Position numbers and translations under genes: made by a program. DNA of 64,000 nucleotides from an uncultured Polaribacter sp. (GTDB lineage Bacteria > Bacteroidota > Bacteroidia > Flavobacteriales > Flavobacteriaceae), in contig NZ_CANMHM010000002.1 of NCBI RefSeq assembly GCF_947497695.1, forward strand, positions 1 through 64,000, written 5' to 3'. The notes under the pieces are model-generated. The model was not told the DNA's origin, made no database searches, and saw only the letters and a program-made list of their open reading frames with translations. Below are positions 47,286 to 56,182 of this stretch, piece after piece; position 1 is the stretch's first letter, and every line of letters begins with the position of its first letter.

Positions 47286-47318
47286 TATTAAATCTCTTAA
47301 AAATCACAGTTTTTTTTA
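47282..47318 (+). terminator. Weak hairpin terminator of AraC-type gene
   Basis: GTGAT (47282-47286, overlapping the stop codon) pairs with ATCAC (47303-47307), followed by a run of T (47310-47317). The stem is only 5 bp plus weak A-T pairs, and it overlaps the 3' end of the convergent UxaA-type gene. Confidence 0.35.
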
Positions 47319-48481
47319 CCATATTGAAAATATTTATACCCTAAGCTAAATTCTTGATGACCTAATTGTTCTGACTTTGTTTTTTTGCCATCAATCACTG
47401 CTTTAGTAAGTGCTACTATTTCATCTCCAAGCGCATCAAGAGATGCACCTTCTGTAATTATTTTTCCTGCATTAATATCCATATCTCCAGAAAGATTTTC
47501 ATAGGTTTTCGGGTTTCCACAAACTTTAATAACAGGAGATATTGCAGAACCAACCACAGAACCTCTTCCTGTTGAAAACAAAATAATATGACATCCACTA
47601 GCTATCATTTCTACAATTTCTGCGTTATCATTAATATTCGGAAATCCCCATAATGGTGGTCCATCTGGAACAACATCCATAAAATATAATCCAGAATCTG
47701 TAGGTATTTCTCCTGGTCTAATTAAAGCTTTAATAGGCAAACTTCCACTTTTTGAGTATGCACCTAATGATTTTTCTTCTATAGTAGTTAAGCCTCCAAC
47801 TGCATTCCCTTCAGAAAAACTATCATGTCCCATGGCTTTGTAGTAGTTATCAGCCTTTTTAATACATGTCACAAGCTCTTTTCCTAAAGCTTCATTTTCT
47901 GCTCTTTCTGCAATTAAATGTTCACATCCAATTAATTCACCTGGCTCTTCAAACATACAGATAGCACCTTTAGCAACGAGTTGGTCAAATGCTTTTCCAA
48001 TGGAAGGGTTTGCTGTAAAACCACTGGTAGCATCAGAACCACCACAGATTGTTCCGACGACAAGATTAGACATATCAAAATCTACACGCTTTACTTTCTT
48101 TAGTTCTGTTGTAAATGTTTTTAAAATAGTTTTTCCTTTTTCCACAGAACTTAACGTTCCGCCATTTTCTTGAATCACTAATTTTTTTACAGGTCTACCA
48201 CTTTTAGCAATGTATTTTGCTAATTGATTCCTTTTAAAATTTTCACAACCTAATGAAACCAAAAGCACTGCACCTACATTAGAATGTGTGCATAGGTTTT
48301 GCATCATTTTATAGGCATAATCATTTGGTGCACAACCACTAAAACCAATTAAATGAACATCTTGACCTGCAAAACTACTAACTATTTGTCTTGCGACATG
48401 GTGTGCACATTCTACCAAATAGGCCACTACAATAATATTACGAATCCCTTTTCTCCCGTCTTTTCTTAGATAGCCTTTCAT
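47297..48481 (-). CDS. UxaA-family dehydratase, large (C-terminal) subunit
   Basis: 394 aa from the ATG at 48481; the longer frame starts with TTG at 48496. It begins GYLRKDGRKGIRN, the usual start of the catalytic half of altronate/galactarate dehydratases, with FSGCAPND, LGCENF, GTICGGSDATSGFTANP and LIGCEHLIAERA giving conserved Cys and Asp/His positions for an iron-dependent dehydratase. In UxaA the SAF domain is fused to this part; here it is a separate 91-aa protein encoded just upstream (33-bp gap), as in SuyA/SuyB sulfolactate sulfo-lyase. A sugar-acid dehydratase role for a deoxy-sugar acid is likely; sulfolactate lyase is an alternative. It is third in the SDR operon. Confidence 0.88.
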   Translation of the reverse strand: MKGYLRKDGRKGIRNIIVVAYLVECAHHVARQIVSSFAGQDVHLIGFSGCAPNDYAYKMMQNLCTHSNVGAVLLVSLGCENFKRNQLAKYIAKSGRPVKKLVIQENGGTLSSVEKGKTILKTFTTELKKVKRVDFDMSNLVVGTICGGSDATSGFTANPSIGKAFDQLVAKGAICMFEEPGELIGCEHLIAERAENEALGKELVTCIKKADNYYKAMGHDSFSEGNAVGGLTTIEEKSLGAYSKSGSLPIKALIRPGEIPTDSGLYFMDVVPDGPPLWGFPNINDNAEIVEMIASGCHIILFSTGRGSVVGSAISPVIKVCGNPKTYENLSGDMDINAGKIITEGASLDALGDEIVALTKAVIDGKKTKSEQLGHQEFSLGYKYFQYGKKNCDF

Positions 48482-48514
48482 GTTACGTTGGTTCAATAAT
48501 AAATAGTTATTACT

Positions 48515-48790
48515 TTATTTTTGTTGACTAGCAACATAGTCTGTTTTTAAATTATGACTGTGCACATGCGCTCCAGCACATATATCTTTAGTAGCGCTTC
48601 CTATAGACAATCCATATTTAAGAATTTTACTGTGTCTAGAAATTGGAACTATGGCAATTTTATGACCAAATTTAATAGATTCTTGTAATATAATTTTTCC
48701 TGTATTAAGCTCTAAACAACTCCCTTTTTCAAAGTCTTTTAATGCTATTACAATATTATCATCGTTATGTAACCTAATACTAGTCTTCAT
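48515..48790 (-). CDS. UxaA-family dehydratase, small SAF-domain subunit
   Basis: 91 aa, a complete SAF domain: SIRLHNDDNIVIALKDFEKG near the start, then IPISRHSKILKYGLSIGSAT and ending with CAGAHVHSHNL, the conserved His motif of the N-terminal part of altronate dehydratase (HVHVHN). It should pair with the large subunit encoded 33 bp downstream to make one dehydratase. Split UxaA proteins occur in several bacterial groups; the SuyA/SuyB sulfo-lyase has the same organisation. The SDR gene ends 29 bp upstream. Confidence 0.88.
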   Translation of the reverse strand: MKTSIRLHNDDNIVIALKDFEKGSCLELNTGKIILQESIKFGHKIAIVPISRHSKILKYGLSIGSATKDICAGAHVHSHNLKTDYVASQQK

Positions 48791-48819
48791 TATATATTAA
48801 ATACTTTTCTAAACTTATT

Positions 48820-49575
48820 TTAAAATCCTCCTGCTGCACCTCCATCAACTGGAAGAAAAACTCCGTTAACATATTTAGCTGCATCAGAGGCCAAATATAA
48901 AGCTGCATAACCAATATCTTCTGGCTGTCCAAAATCTCCTGTAGGAATTCTTCCTATGATTTTAGTCTTCCTAGGCAAATCGTGATCTATAGCTTTATGA
49001 AGCATTGGTGTTTCTATCCATCCTGGTGCTATAGTATTCACTCTTACATTATCAATAGCAAGTTCAGACACCATACTGCGCATTAGACCTACAACAGCTG
49101 TCTTTGCAGTAGAATATGCAACAACTTGCTTCATTCCCATAACTGCAGTCATTGAACTTATTAATATTATTGATCCTTTTTTTCTTTTAATCATTTCTTT
49201 TGCAAACTCTCTAGTAAGAGCAAAAACACTCATTAAATGTACATTAAGCACCTCAACAAATTCTCTATCGGTAGTATCAACCGCATTCTTTTTTAAATGT
49301 GTCCCAGCACAATTTACCAATACATCCAGCGCTCCCCAATCGTTTTCAATTTTTTGGACAAAAGCAGGTATCTCCTCTAGATTAGAAACATCAAAAGACA
49401 GATATTTACATTGTTTACCTAACTTGTTTTTAGCATCGATAAGTTTTTCCTCATTTCTGCCAACTATTAAAACCTCTGCACCAGCTTCAACAAATGTTTT
49501 AGCAATACCAAATCCAATGCCACTTCCTCCTCCTGTTACTAATGCTTTTTTTCCTTCTAAGCTAAATGCGTTCAT
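48820..49575 (-). CDS. SDR-family NAD(P)-dependent sugar(-acid) dehydrogenase
   Basis: 251 aa from the ATG at 49575 (MNAFSLEGKKALVTGGG). A longer frame up to 49632 would begin upstream of the likely transcription start, because a perfect TAATTTTG -7 box lies at 49630-49637. The protein has the classical SDR features: cofactor motif TGGGSGIGFG, NCAG, catalytic Ser in ILISSM, YSTAK and the C-terminal VNGVFLPVDGGAAGGF. It is similar to FabG- and KduD-like dehydrogenases. With the split UxaA dehydratase downstream it suggests oxidation of a sugar or keto-deoxy acid (for example in non-phosphorylating rhamnose or fucose breakdown), but the substrate is not determined by sequence. It is first in a three-gene operon. 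Confidence 0.9.
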   Translation of the reverse strand: MNAFSLEGKKALVTGGGSGIGFGIAKTFVEAGAEVLIVGRNEEKLIDAKNKLGKQCKYLSFDVSNLEEIPAFVQKIENDWGALDVLVNCAGTHLKKNAVDTTDREFVEVLNVHLMSVFALTREFAKEMIKRKKGSIILISSMTAVMGMKQVVAYSTAKTAVVGLMRSMVSELAIDNVRVNTIAPGWIETPMLHKAIDHDLPRKTKIIGRIPTGDFGQPEDIGYAALYLASDAAKYVNGVFLPVDGGAAGGF

Positions 49576-49629
49576 TATATTATTCTTTTTATTTTTATAA
49601 TAATGGTAATTGTATAAATACCTGTTTTG

Positions 49630-49696
49630 CAAAATTAGCTATATAAAACAAGGTCTAAGCAACCCTTTCTTGCTATTAAACAGCCATTTTGTGCAA
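49630..49696 (-). promoter_or_regulatory. SDR-UxaA operon promoter with TTGCACAAAATGGC operator
   Basis: On the minus strand TTGCACAAAATGGC (49696-49683), then 45 nt, then TAATTTTG (49637-49630), a perfect -7 box. A GTTG sequence about 22 nt upstream of the -7 can serve as the -33 element. The motif matches the GH2 promoter in 13 of 14 bases and lies at the same position. Confidence 0.66.
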
Positions 49697-49740
49697 TAAA
49701 AAAAGACTTGCTTTATTCTAATTAGAAATAAAGTAAGTCT
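49697..49740 (-). terminator. Terminator of the 64-50 kb operon
   Basis: On the minus strand AGACTTACTTTATT (49740-49727) pairs with AATAAAGCAAGTCT (49717-49704; one G-U pair), followed by a run of T (49703-49697). It lies 66 bp after the sulfatase stop at 49806 and directly abuts the SDR operator motif. Confidence 0.88.
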
Positions 49741-49805
49741 ACTATAAAAAAGTATTTTATAATACCCAAACTCTTAATACACTCAATAGTTTGATTGTAA
49801 TTCAA

Positions 49806-51200
49806 TCAATCATTAGCATGACTTATGTATTCAAAGTTTTTAGTTTTAGGTATTGGTGCATTCGTATCCTTCCACCATTTTTGCAATATGTTAAATAACT
49901 CTTCTTTCTTTGCTAGATTTATACCTGCAAGATTATTTTTTTCTCCAATATCTTCAGATAAATTATACAATTCCATCTCGTTATCTTCAAAATAATAATG
50001 AAGTTTCCAATTTCCTTTTCTAACTACAGAACCAGGGCGAGTTCTAAATAAAGGATCCCTGTTTTCGTTATCATTTACATTATAGGCTTGTAAATAAATA
50101 GGGAAATGCCAAAACAAAGGGCGTTCCAACGTTTCCTCTTTTCCTTCTAATATAGAAGACAAGTTTTTTCCATCTAAAGCTAGACTTGCCTTTTTTACTC
50201 CTGCATAATTTAAAATTGTTGGAAATATATCTAAATTTGTTATCGGTACATTGCTTTTAGTATTTGGCTTAATTTTATCATTTAAAAAAAAGAAAAATGG
50301 TTCTCTAATACCACCTTCATAATAGCTTCCTTTTCCTGCTCTTAATGGTTTTTGTTTCGTAATTCCATATAAACCACCATTGTCTGAAGTAAACACAATA
50401 AGTGTGTTTTCAAAAAGTTTTCTTTCCTTTAATTTATTGATAAGTAACCCAATATTTCTATCCAAATTATCTACCATTGATGCATATTCTGCATTACCTT
50501 GACCTTGCCATGGTGATTTTTTTTCATATTTAGGTACAATACTATCTACTGCCATTATAGGTACATGTACAGCATAAGGCGAATAGTTCAAATAAAATGG
50601 TTTTTGAACTGTATCTACAAACTTTAAAGCATTTTCCATGACCAAATCAGTCAAATATTGGCTATTGCCTTTTTCTATCTTTACATTTTTATAGGGTGGA
50701 TAATAACTTCTGGGTAGACCATTGTGTCCTCCAGCAATATTTACATCAAATCCATATTCTAGAGGATTATCACTTAAATGCCACTTTCCTGCATGACAGG
50801 TTATATAGCCATTTTCGTGCAACACCTCTGGTAAAATATGATGTTCTGGTGACAAAGTATGAGTGTTTTTAATAGGGATTATTTTTCTGTCTTCAGATTT
50901 ACCTCTAGTTGACGGACTCACGGTATAAACCCCATGGCGTGATGCCCATTGCCCTGTCATTAAATTAGCTCTACTAGGCGCACAGTTGGAAGCAGATGCG
51001 TAGCCATTTGTAAATACCATTCCTAAACTAGATAGGTAATCTATATTAGGTGTTTCGTAATATTGGCTTCCCATAAAACCAACATCTTTCCAGCCCATAT
51101 CATCAACATTTATAATGATTATGTTTGGTATTACATTCTCTTTTTTTGTAGCACATGCTACACTAATTAATACTAATATGTACAAAGGTATTTTTCGCAT
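49806..51200 (-). CDS. S1-type formylglycine sulfatase, lipoprotein
   Basis: 464 aa. Lipobox SVACATKKE with Cys16. IIIINVDDMGWKDVG gives the first metal ligands; NCAPSRANLMTGQWASRHGVY places the formylglycine cysteine at Cys73. CHAGKWHLS and VFTSDNGGLYG are also present. The C-terminal segment GSVVRKGNWKLHYYFEDNEMELYNL is typical of arylsulfatase A-type enzymes. It is the last gene of the long operon that enters from the right edge, with a strong terminator downstream and a 64-bp gap to the GH106 gene. It is similar in layout to the sulfatase at 12.2-13.7 kb. The exact sulfate ester is unknown. Confidence 0.93.
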   Translation of the reverse strand: MRKIPLYILVLISVACATKKENVIPNIIIINVDDMGWKDVGFMGSQYYETPNIDYLSSLGMVFTNGYASASNCAPSRANLMTGQWASRHGVYTVSPSTRGKSEDRKIIPIKNTHTLSPEHHILPEVLHENGYITCHAGKWHLSDNPLEYGFDVNIAGGHNGLPRSYYPPYKNVKIEKGNSQYLTDLVMENALKFVDTVQKPFYLNYSPYAVHVPIMAVDSIVPKYEKKSPWQGQGNAEYASMVDNLDRNIGLLINKLKERKLFENTLIVFTSDNGGLYGITKQKPLRAGKGSYYEGGIREPFFFFLNDKIKPNTKSNVPITNLDIFPTILNYAGVKKASLALDGKNLSSILEGKEETLERPLFWHFPIYLQAYNVNDNENRDPLFRTRPGSVVRKGNWKLHYYFEDNEMELYNLSEDIGEKNNLAGINLAKKEELFNILQKWWKDTNAPIPKTKNFEYISHAND

Positions 51201-51264
51201 TGTGTTTTAATTTATGAGCTAATTTAAAATATAAATCAACTTCAATAGACTTTGTTTTAATTTT

Positions 51265-54200
51265 CTATAACTTCTTGACTTTTGAAACAATAATTCTAAC
51301 CGGACCTATTAAACCAGAGGGTAAAAGTTCTGAGTTTTTATTGTAATGTTTAAATGCAGCTAAAGTTACACGTTCTGTTGGTCTATTGCTATTGTTTAAA
51401 AGCCACTTGGGCCAATCTTTTATATGTGGTCCTCTGCGCTCATAATCTAGCTCCATCTGCTCGTCGCCAATTAATCTATTTGGCCAAAGGTTAGTAATTT
51501 TTACTTCAAGTGTGTTGGTGCCCTTTAAGATTGCATCATCAAGATTGATGCTGTATGGGGTTTTCCATAATATTCCAAGGTTTTTTCCATTAAGAATCAC
51601 TTCAGCAATTACCTTAACATTACTTAAATCTAATTCTAAAGAATAACACGATTTTATAAGTTTTGTAGAGATTTGAAACTCTTTTTTATAGCTAGCTGTT
51701 CCCGAAAAATAACGAATATCTTTTTCTAAAGCATCTGACCAAGAAATCAATTTATTAAATGTTTTGCGTAAAGAATCTTTATTTTTAACAGGAAAACTTA
51801 CTTGCCAATCATTTGAGAGATCAATAGGCTCAGGTATCGATTTTACTTTTAATGTTTTCGTTTTTCCTTTTGACGAACGACGATACGTTATTTTGCCAGT
51901 ATATGGGGTAACCCAAGCAACTTCGTTGTTGTCGTAAATTAATTTAGATTTAGGTCTTTCCTGTGTCAGTTTTAGAATATTTCCTTCAGAAACAATAATG
52001 CTTTTCTTTTCGTTATTAATCGTATAGCTAACGCGTAAAGAGTTCTTAGTGTCATTTTTTTCTTTTAAAAAACGATCGTTTACAGAAATTTCATAAGTAC
52101 CAGATTCTACGATTGATTTTACTTTTTCTGTAACATCGTAAATAGGTTTGTTAGAAGGAATGCTATTTATTCCTCTCGCAAATTTTCCGAAGATAGCTTT
52201 TACAACAACTAATTTTCCTTTGTTGGTAGCATCTATGTGTAACCACTCTTTTTCCATGGCATTTTTTTCGTGTAGCGTTTCACCAACTTTATATTGAACA
52301 CGTAATTCTTTTTTATAACCAGGTGCTGGGTCTCCAGAACAAAGACTACGAGTTGCATGTATCGATAATTTATTATCAACAACACTTTTTGCCACTTTTT
52401 CTGTAACATCAACCAAGCCATCAGGTAAAAATGTTCCGTATTCAGCTTTTATGATTTTTAGAGTAGAAGGAGAAGTTGATTTAGGTTTTTGAGTAGTGAT
52501 GGCTGCACTTACAATGTGATCTTTTGAAGTTATAGGTTCTTTAAACACAACAAATACAGCGCCTTGAGACTCAAAAGGAATTGATACTGTTGTAGTACCA
52601 TCACCATTGTTTTTCCATACCGAAGCATTAGTAATTTCTCCTGTTTCGGCATTCCAAAGCTCAGGTTGTTTTCCTGATACTCGAAAACGACAGGCTAATT
52701 CTCGACTTTCTTTTTTTGAATTTACTACAAAATAGATGTCACTATTTTTAGTTTTTCTGTGAATAAAATCGATAGCAGTATTGGTATCGTTTTCAATTGA
52801 AAAATCTGGAAGCAATACCCAGTTTTTTAGAACATCTAAAATCGAGTTATCTTTAACAATACCCGAATTCCATAAATTATCAGCTAACTCAACAACCTTT
52901 TCATCACAAGTAGGATACTTTTCAAGACTTGGAGATTTTTTTGGTTTTGAACCAATGATTTGTGCACCCAAGTTAGCTAATTCTTTAATTTTAGTTAGTG
53001 TTTTTGGGGTCATCCATTCAATTGAAGGCAATACCAAAACTTTGTATTTTCCTCCTACAGAAGTTTGAATAAGACCGTCTTTTACTGTTAATAATTGTAT
53101 TTTGTTTGACCCAATCACATCATAATCATAGCCTAGTGCTTTTATTTCTGGCATTAAAAGCGCATCATTTGGAGATGCTTCTCCTGTAAAAACCAAGACG
53201 TCGGCTACCGAGGTGCCTTGTTGTAGTAAAAATTGACCTCTGCTAATATAATTTACAAAAGGTTTACTCTGATTCCACCACGTATTTAAACGGTTAAAAT
53301 CTGTTCCAAAAACCTGTAAAGTTAATCCAGGTCCAACATTCCAAGGTTGATGTACATAACAATGAAAAACAAAACGATTGATACCTTGTGCCCAGGCCAA
53401 ATCTCCCATAGCTTTTAGTGTACCCGGATGTTGGTTCCAGCCGCCCATACCCGTAAAAGATTCTGCTTCGGCAATAGGGCTCCCATTTAATTTGGCAATC
53501 GAAGCAACAAATTTTGGCGAGTCAAAAAAGGCCAAACTACCACTCCAAAATTCAGACATTACCACATCTGCAGTTGCACCAACTTGCATGCTATCAAATG
53601 GTCCCCAGTAAGGTTCTGTAGAATATTGCATGCCGTTTTTATGGCAAAGTTCACCGAAATAGCCGTAATAATTCTTAGCGATTAAATCTCCAATCGTACG
53701 TCTAAAATCCCATAGAAATCGTTCAGTTTCTTCGCCACTTTCTATATAGTAACCGGCTAAAGCGGGCAAGTATGCTTTACAGTTGTAAGAACGAAGGGTT
53801 TCAAATTCTTCTGCAAAATTTGCTGTCCAGTTTGTTGTACCTACCTCGTAGCTATCAATATGACATCTTGTAACAGCAGTACCTATTAAAGTGTCTAATT
53901 TTTTAATAATCGGTTGTATGCCTCCTTGCCAAAAAATATCTACAGCCTTTTTACTCATTTTATCGCATTCTAAACCGCCTCCGCCTTCACTCGGAAAACG
54001 ATTTTTTTCTCCCGTAGGAGTATGTCCTATACGTAAAATAATCCACTCGCCTTTAGGTGCTTTCCATTTTAAAAACCCATCTTTCGAAAGCTTTGTTGTC
54101 AAATCGATAATTTCTGCTTTTTTAACTATTGCCAAATCAGAAACATTCTTATTATCAGGTGTTAGGTGGTTTCTAACTTTATGCGAAAGTATTTTTGTAT

Positions 54201-54768
54201 CTAATTCGTCAATACGCTGGTCGTTTTTAGGTTTAGGAAAAGCAAGAATGGCGATGTCTCTATAATAATTTAAGTGTGTTTTAGGCTGAGGTAGTTTAGC
54301 GTTAAATGTACTATTTCCGGTATGTGAGGTTTTAGAAAAAACCAGTTCTTGCATCGCATATTCTGGGGTGATTGATGGCCCTCCAGTTGACGACCAACCA
54401 GCACCATTATGAAAACTCAACTCGAGTTTTAACCGTTTAGCTTCAGAAGCTGCAAAATGAAATAAATCTAGCCATGCCGTACTTAAATAATCGGCAAAAC
54501 CTTTGGGATTTCCTAAATTCACATTAAAAATCAGAGCACCCTGAATGCCAACCTTTTTCATAGCTTCTAAGTCGGCTGTTATACCTTCTTTTGTAACGTT
54601 TCCGTTTATCCAAAACCACATAGTACGTGGTTTCGCAGATGCTGGTGGATTCTGAAAATTTTGTTCTAAGGATGTATTTTGGGCAATTAAACCTGGCACA
54701 AATAAATTCAGAACTAACCCTATAAACAGCGTTTTATATAGTATTTTCATCCTTTTTATCTTTAACAT
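51265..54768 (-). CDS. GH106-family alpha-L-rhamnosidase with duplicated DVTEKV modules
   Basis: 1167 aa. Translation may start at the ATG at 54768, overlapping the preceding gene by 7 bp, or at Met7 (54750), which gives a cleaner signal peptide (ending PGLIAQ). FQNPPASAKPRTMWFWINGN and the following LEAMKKVGIQGALIFN mark GH106; the catalytic part runs to about 745. Then come two internal repeats (about 770-828 and 853-918), each with a GxF...DVTEKV...LRVxY pattern; the first also has GDPAPGYKKELRVQY, resembling DUF3395-type modules. A C-terminal galactose-binding-like sandwich (about 985-1167) ends it. The enzyme should remove L-rhamnose in the periplasm. The inserted modules may bind glycan (inference). 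Confidence 0.88.
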   Translation of the reverse strand: MLKIKRMKILYKTLFIGLVLNLFVPGLIAQNTSLEQNFQNPPASAKPRTMWFWINGNVTKEGITADLEAMKKVGIQGALIFNVNLGNPKGFADYLSTAWLDLFHFAASEAKRLKLELSFHNGAGWSSTGGPSITPEYAMQELVFSKTSHTGNSTFNAKLPQPKTHLNYYRDIAILAFPKPKNDQRIDELDTKILSHKVRNHLTPDNKNVSDLAIVKKAEIIDLTTKLSKDGFLKWKAPKGEWIILRIGHTPTGEKNRFPSEGGGGLECDKMSKKAVDIFWQGGIQPIIKKLDTLIGTAVTRCHIDSYEVGTTNWTANFAEEFETLRSYNCKAYLPALAGYYIESGEETERFLWDFRRTIGDLIAKNYYGYFGELCHKNGMQYSTEPYWGPFDSMQVGATADVVMSEFWSGSLAFFDSPKFVASIAKLNGSPIAEAESFTGMGGWNQHPGTLKAMGDLAWAQGINRFVFHCYVHQPWNVGPGLTLQVFGTDFNRLNTWWNQSKPFVNYISRGQFLLQQGTSVADVLVFTGEASPNDALLMPEIKALGYDYDVIGSNKIQLLTVKDGLIQTSVGGKYKVLVLPSIEWMTPKTLTKIKELANLGAQIIGSKPKKSPSLEKYPTCDEKVVELADNLWNSGIVKDNSILDVLKNWVLLPDFSIENDTNTAIDFIHRKTKNSDIYFVVNSKKESRELACRFRVSGKQPELWNAETGEITNASVWKNNGDGTTTVSIPFESQGAVFVVFKEPITSKDHIVSAAITTQKPKSTSPSTLKIIKAEYGTFLPDGLVDVTEKVAKSVVDNKLSIHATRSLCSGDPAPGYKKELRVQYKVGETLHEKNAMEKEWLHIDATNKGKLVVVKAIFGKFARGINSIPSNKPIYDVTEKVKSIVESGTYEISVNDRFLKEKNDTKNSLRVSYTINNEKKSIIVSEGNILKLTQERPKSKLIYDNNEVAWVTPYTGKITYRRSSKGKTKTLKVKSIPEPIDLSNDWQVSFPVKNKDSLRKTFNKLISWSDALEKDIRYFSGTASYKKEFQISTKLIKSCYSLELDLSNVKVIAEVILNGKNLGILWKTPYSINLDDAILKGTNTLEVKITNLWPNRLIGDEQMELDYERRGPHIKDWPKWLLNNSNRPTERVTLAAFKHYNKNSELLPSGLIGPVRIIVSKVKKL

Positions 54769-56174
54769 ATTCTAACTACTCTAAGATTTAATATTTTTCC
54801 TAATTTATCAATTTTGTTAGCAATATGACCTACACCAATAGCACAATGGTGAGATGGCCCTTGTTTAGACCACTCATTCATAAAAGCTCTTGCTCCTATT
54901 GAAAAACGGTATCGACTATTTGTATTTCCTATTTGTAATATTGGCCCTTTTACCGATTCTCCTTCGGCAACCAATAAAAACACATCATCTTTACCTTCAA
55001 CAACAGACAACAAAGTTACTGGGCCGTGTTTTACAGTCATTTGGATTGACAAGCCTTTTCCTGGTTTTCCATGATATACTGGCAATGGTACTAATTGTAC
55101 ATTACCTTCAGCAATGGCAAAATGTGCAGGCCCATCGTGACCTAACATCACAATATCATCATTAAAATCAATGGCATAAAACTCCGAAAACGAACCACCT
55201 ACTCCAAAGGCATCCATAATTTTCATGGCTTGGGCATTTTTAACTTCATATTCTCCTGCAACTGGCACATTTTTTCCTGTCAATAACGTATTCCCAGCAA
55301 TTACAGAGGTGACTATATTTTCATACTCGTTAGCGTTTTCACCTTCATAATAATACGCTAAAGATCCTAAATCGTGATTTTCAACCAATTTATCTAAGGC
55401 TATAGATGTTTTTGCTGCGCGAATTAATTCTGATTCTTCACAGGTGTCAATCACTTCAAAGGTACTTTGGAATTCAGCTATTTTTTCACCAACCTCATCA
55501 TTTGTAACTGCATCTCTGTACTTTTTTACCTCACACATTTCAACAATTTCTATATGCGTTCCAAAAGCTGAAGATTGTTTTGTTAAATCAGAATACACAT
55601 CTAACATACCTGCATAATAATGTCCTAAAACTCCCAATCGGTTATTTTGCATTATGGATGCTACTTTGGTGGCGTCAATCCAATCTTGAATTTCATCCCA
55701 AACAAATTGTTCGCCTAAATATCCTGTAACAAATTCGTAGTCTATTCCTGCACGATTAAACACATTCGCAAATTCTGGAACTGAACAAGCCTGACAATGC
55801 GCCAACCATTCTCCAGTCATTTTACCACGATCTCCCAAAGCATTAAAACTCTCATAATCGATAGCTGCAACAGGTTGAATATTCAAAATAACTATAGGGC
55901 ATTTTACTTTTTGAACCACAGGCAAAACTGTTGATGACAAGGCATAGGTAGAAATGTATAAAAATAAGATATCTACATCTTCTGTTTTTAAAACCTGTGC
56001 TTTTTCTCTTGCAACTACAGGAGAATCTACCAAGCCAACATTTACAACCTCTGCACCAAAACCTTCCATTTTATCTGCAATCTGTTGTTGATAACCTTCT
56101 AAGCGTTCTAATAAGCCTTCAAACTGTGGCCAATAGGTATCTAAACCAATACCAAACAATCCTGCTTTTATCAT
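54762..56174 (-). CDS. L-fucose/L-arabinose isomerase-family protein
   Basis: 470 aa, cytoplasmic (no signal). It starts MIKAGLFGIGLDTYWPQFEGL and carries ALGDRGKMTGEWLAHCQACS, NNRLGVLGHYYAGMLDVYSD, GLSIQMTVKHGPVTLLSV and GPSHHCAIGVGH, which fit the L-fucose isomerase / AraA-like superfamily with metal-binding Glu and His. The reaction should be an aldose-ketose isomerisation of a pentose or 6-deoxyhexose. True RhaA belongs to a different family, so this could still act on rhamnose, fucose or another released sugar. It lies in the sulfatase/GH operon: 8 bp after the upstream sulfatase and overlapping the GH106 start by 7 bp. Confidence 0.85.
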   Translation of the reverse strand: MIKAGLFGIGLDTYWPQFEGLLERLEGYQQQIADKMEGFGAEVVNVGLVDSPVVAREKAQVLKTEDVDILFLYISTYALSSTVLPVVQKVKCPIVILNIQPVAAIDYESFNALGDRGKMTGEWLAHCQACSVPEFANVFNRAGIDYEFVTGYLGEQFVWDEIQDWIDATKVASIMQNNRLGVLGHYYAGMLDVYSDLTKQSSAFGTHIEIVEMCEVKKYRDAVTNDEVGEKIAEFQSTFEVIDTCEESELIRAAKTSIALDKLVENHDLGSLAYYYEGENANEYENIVTSVIAGNTLLTGKNVPVAGEYEVKNAQAMKIMDAFGVGGSFSEFYAIDFNDDIVMLGHDGPAHFAIAEGNVQLVPLPVYHGKPGKGLSIQMTVKHGPVTLLSVVEGKDDVFLLVAEGESVKGPILQIGNTNSRYRFSIGARAFMNEWSKQGPSHHCAIGVGHIANKIDKLGKILNLRVVRIC

Positions 56175-56182
56175 TATTTTAT

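Noticed and set aside
49576..49632. Extended N-terminus of the SDR (19 extra residues)
   Set aside because: The extension overlaps the predicted -7 box and is Tyr/Asn/Lys-rich with no SDR similarity; the ATG at 49575 is preferred.
53891..54265. 124-aa open frame on the + strand opposite the GH106 gene
   Set aside because: Antisense shadow of a well-supported gene; no recognisable domain or promoter.
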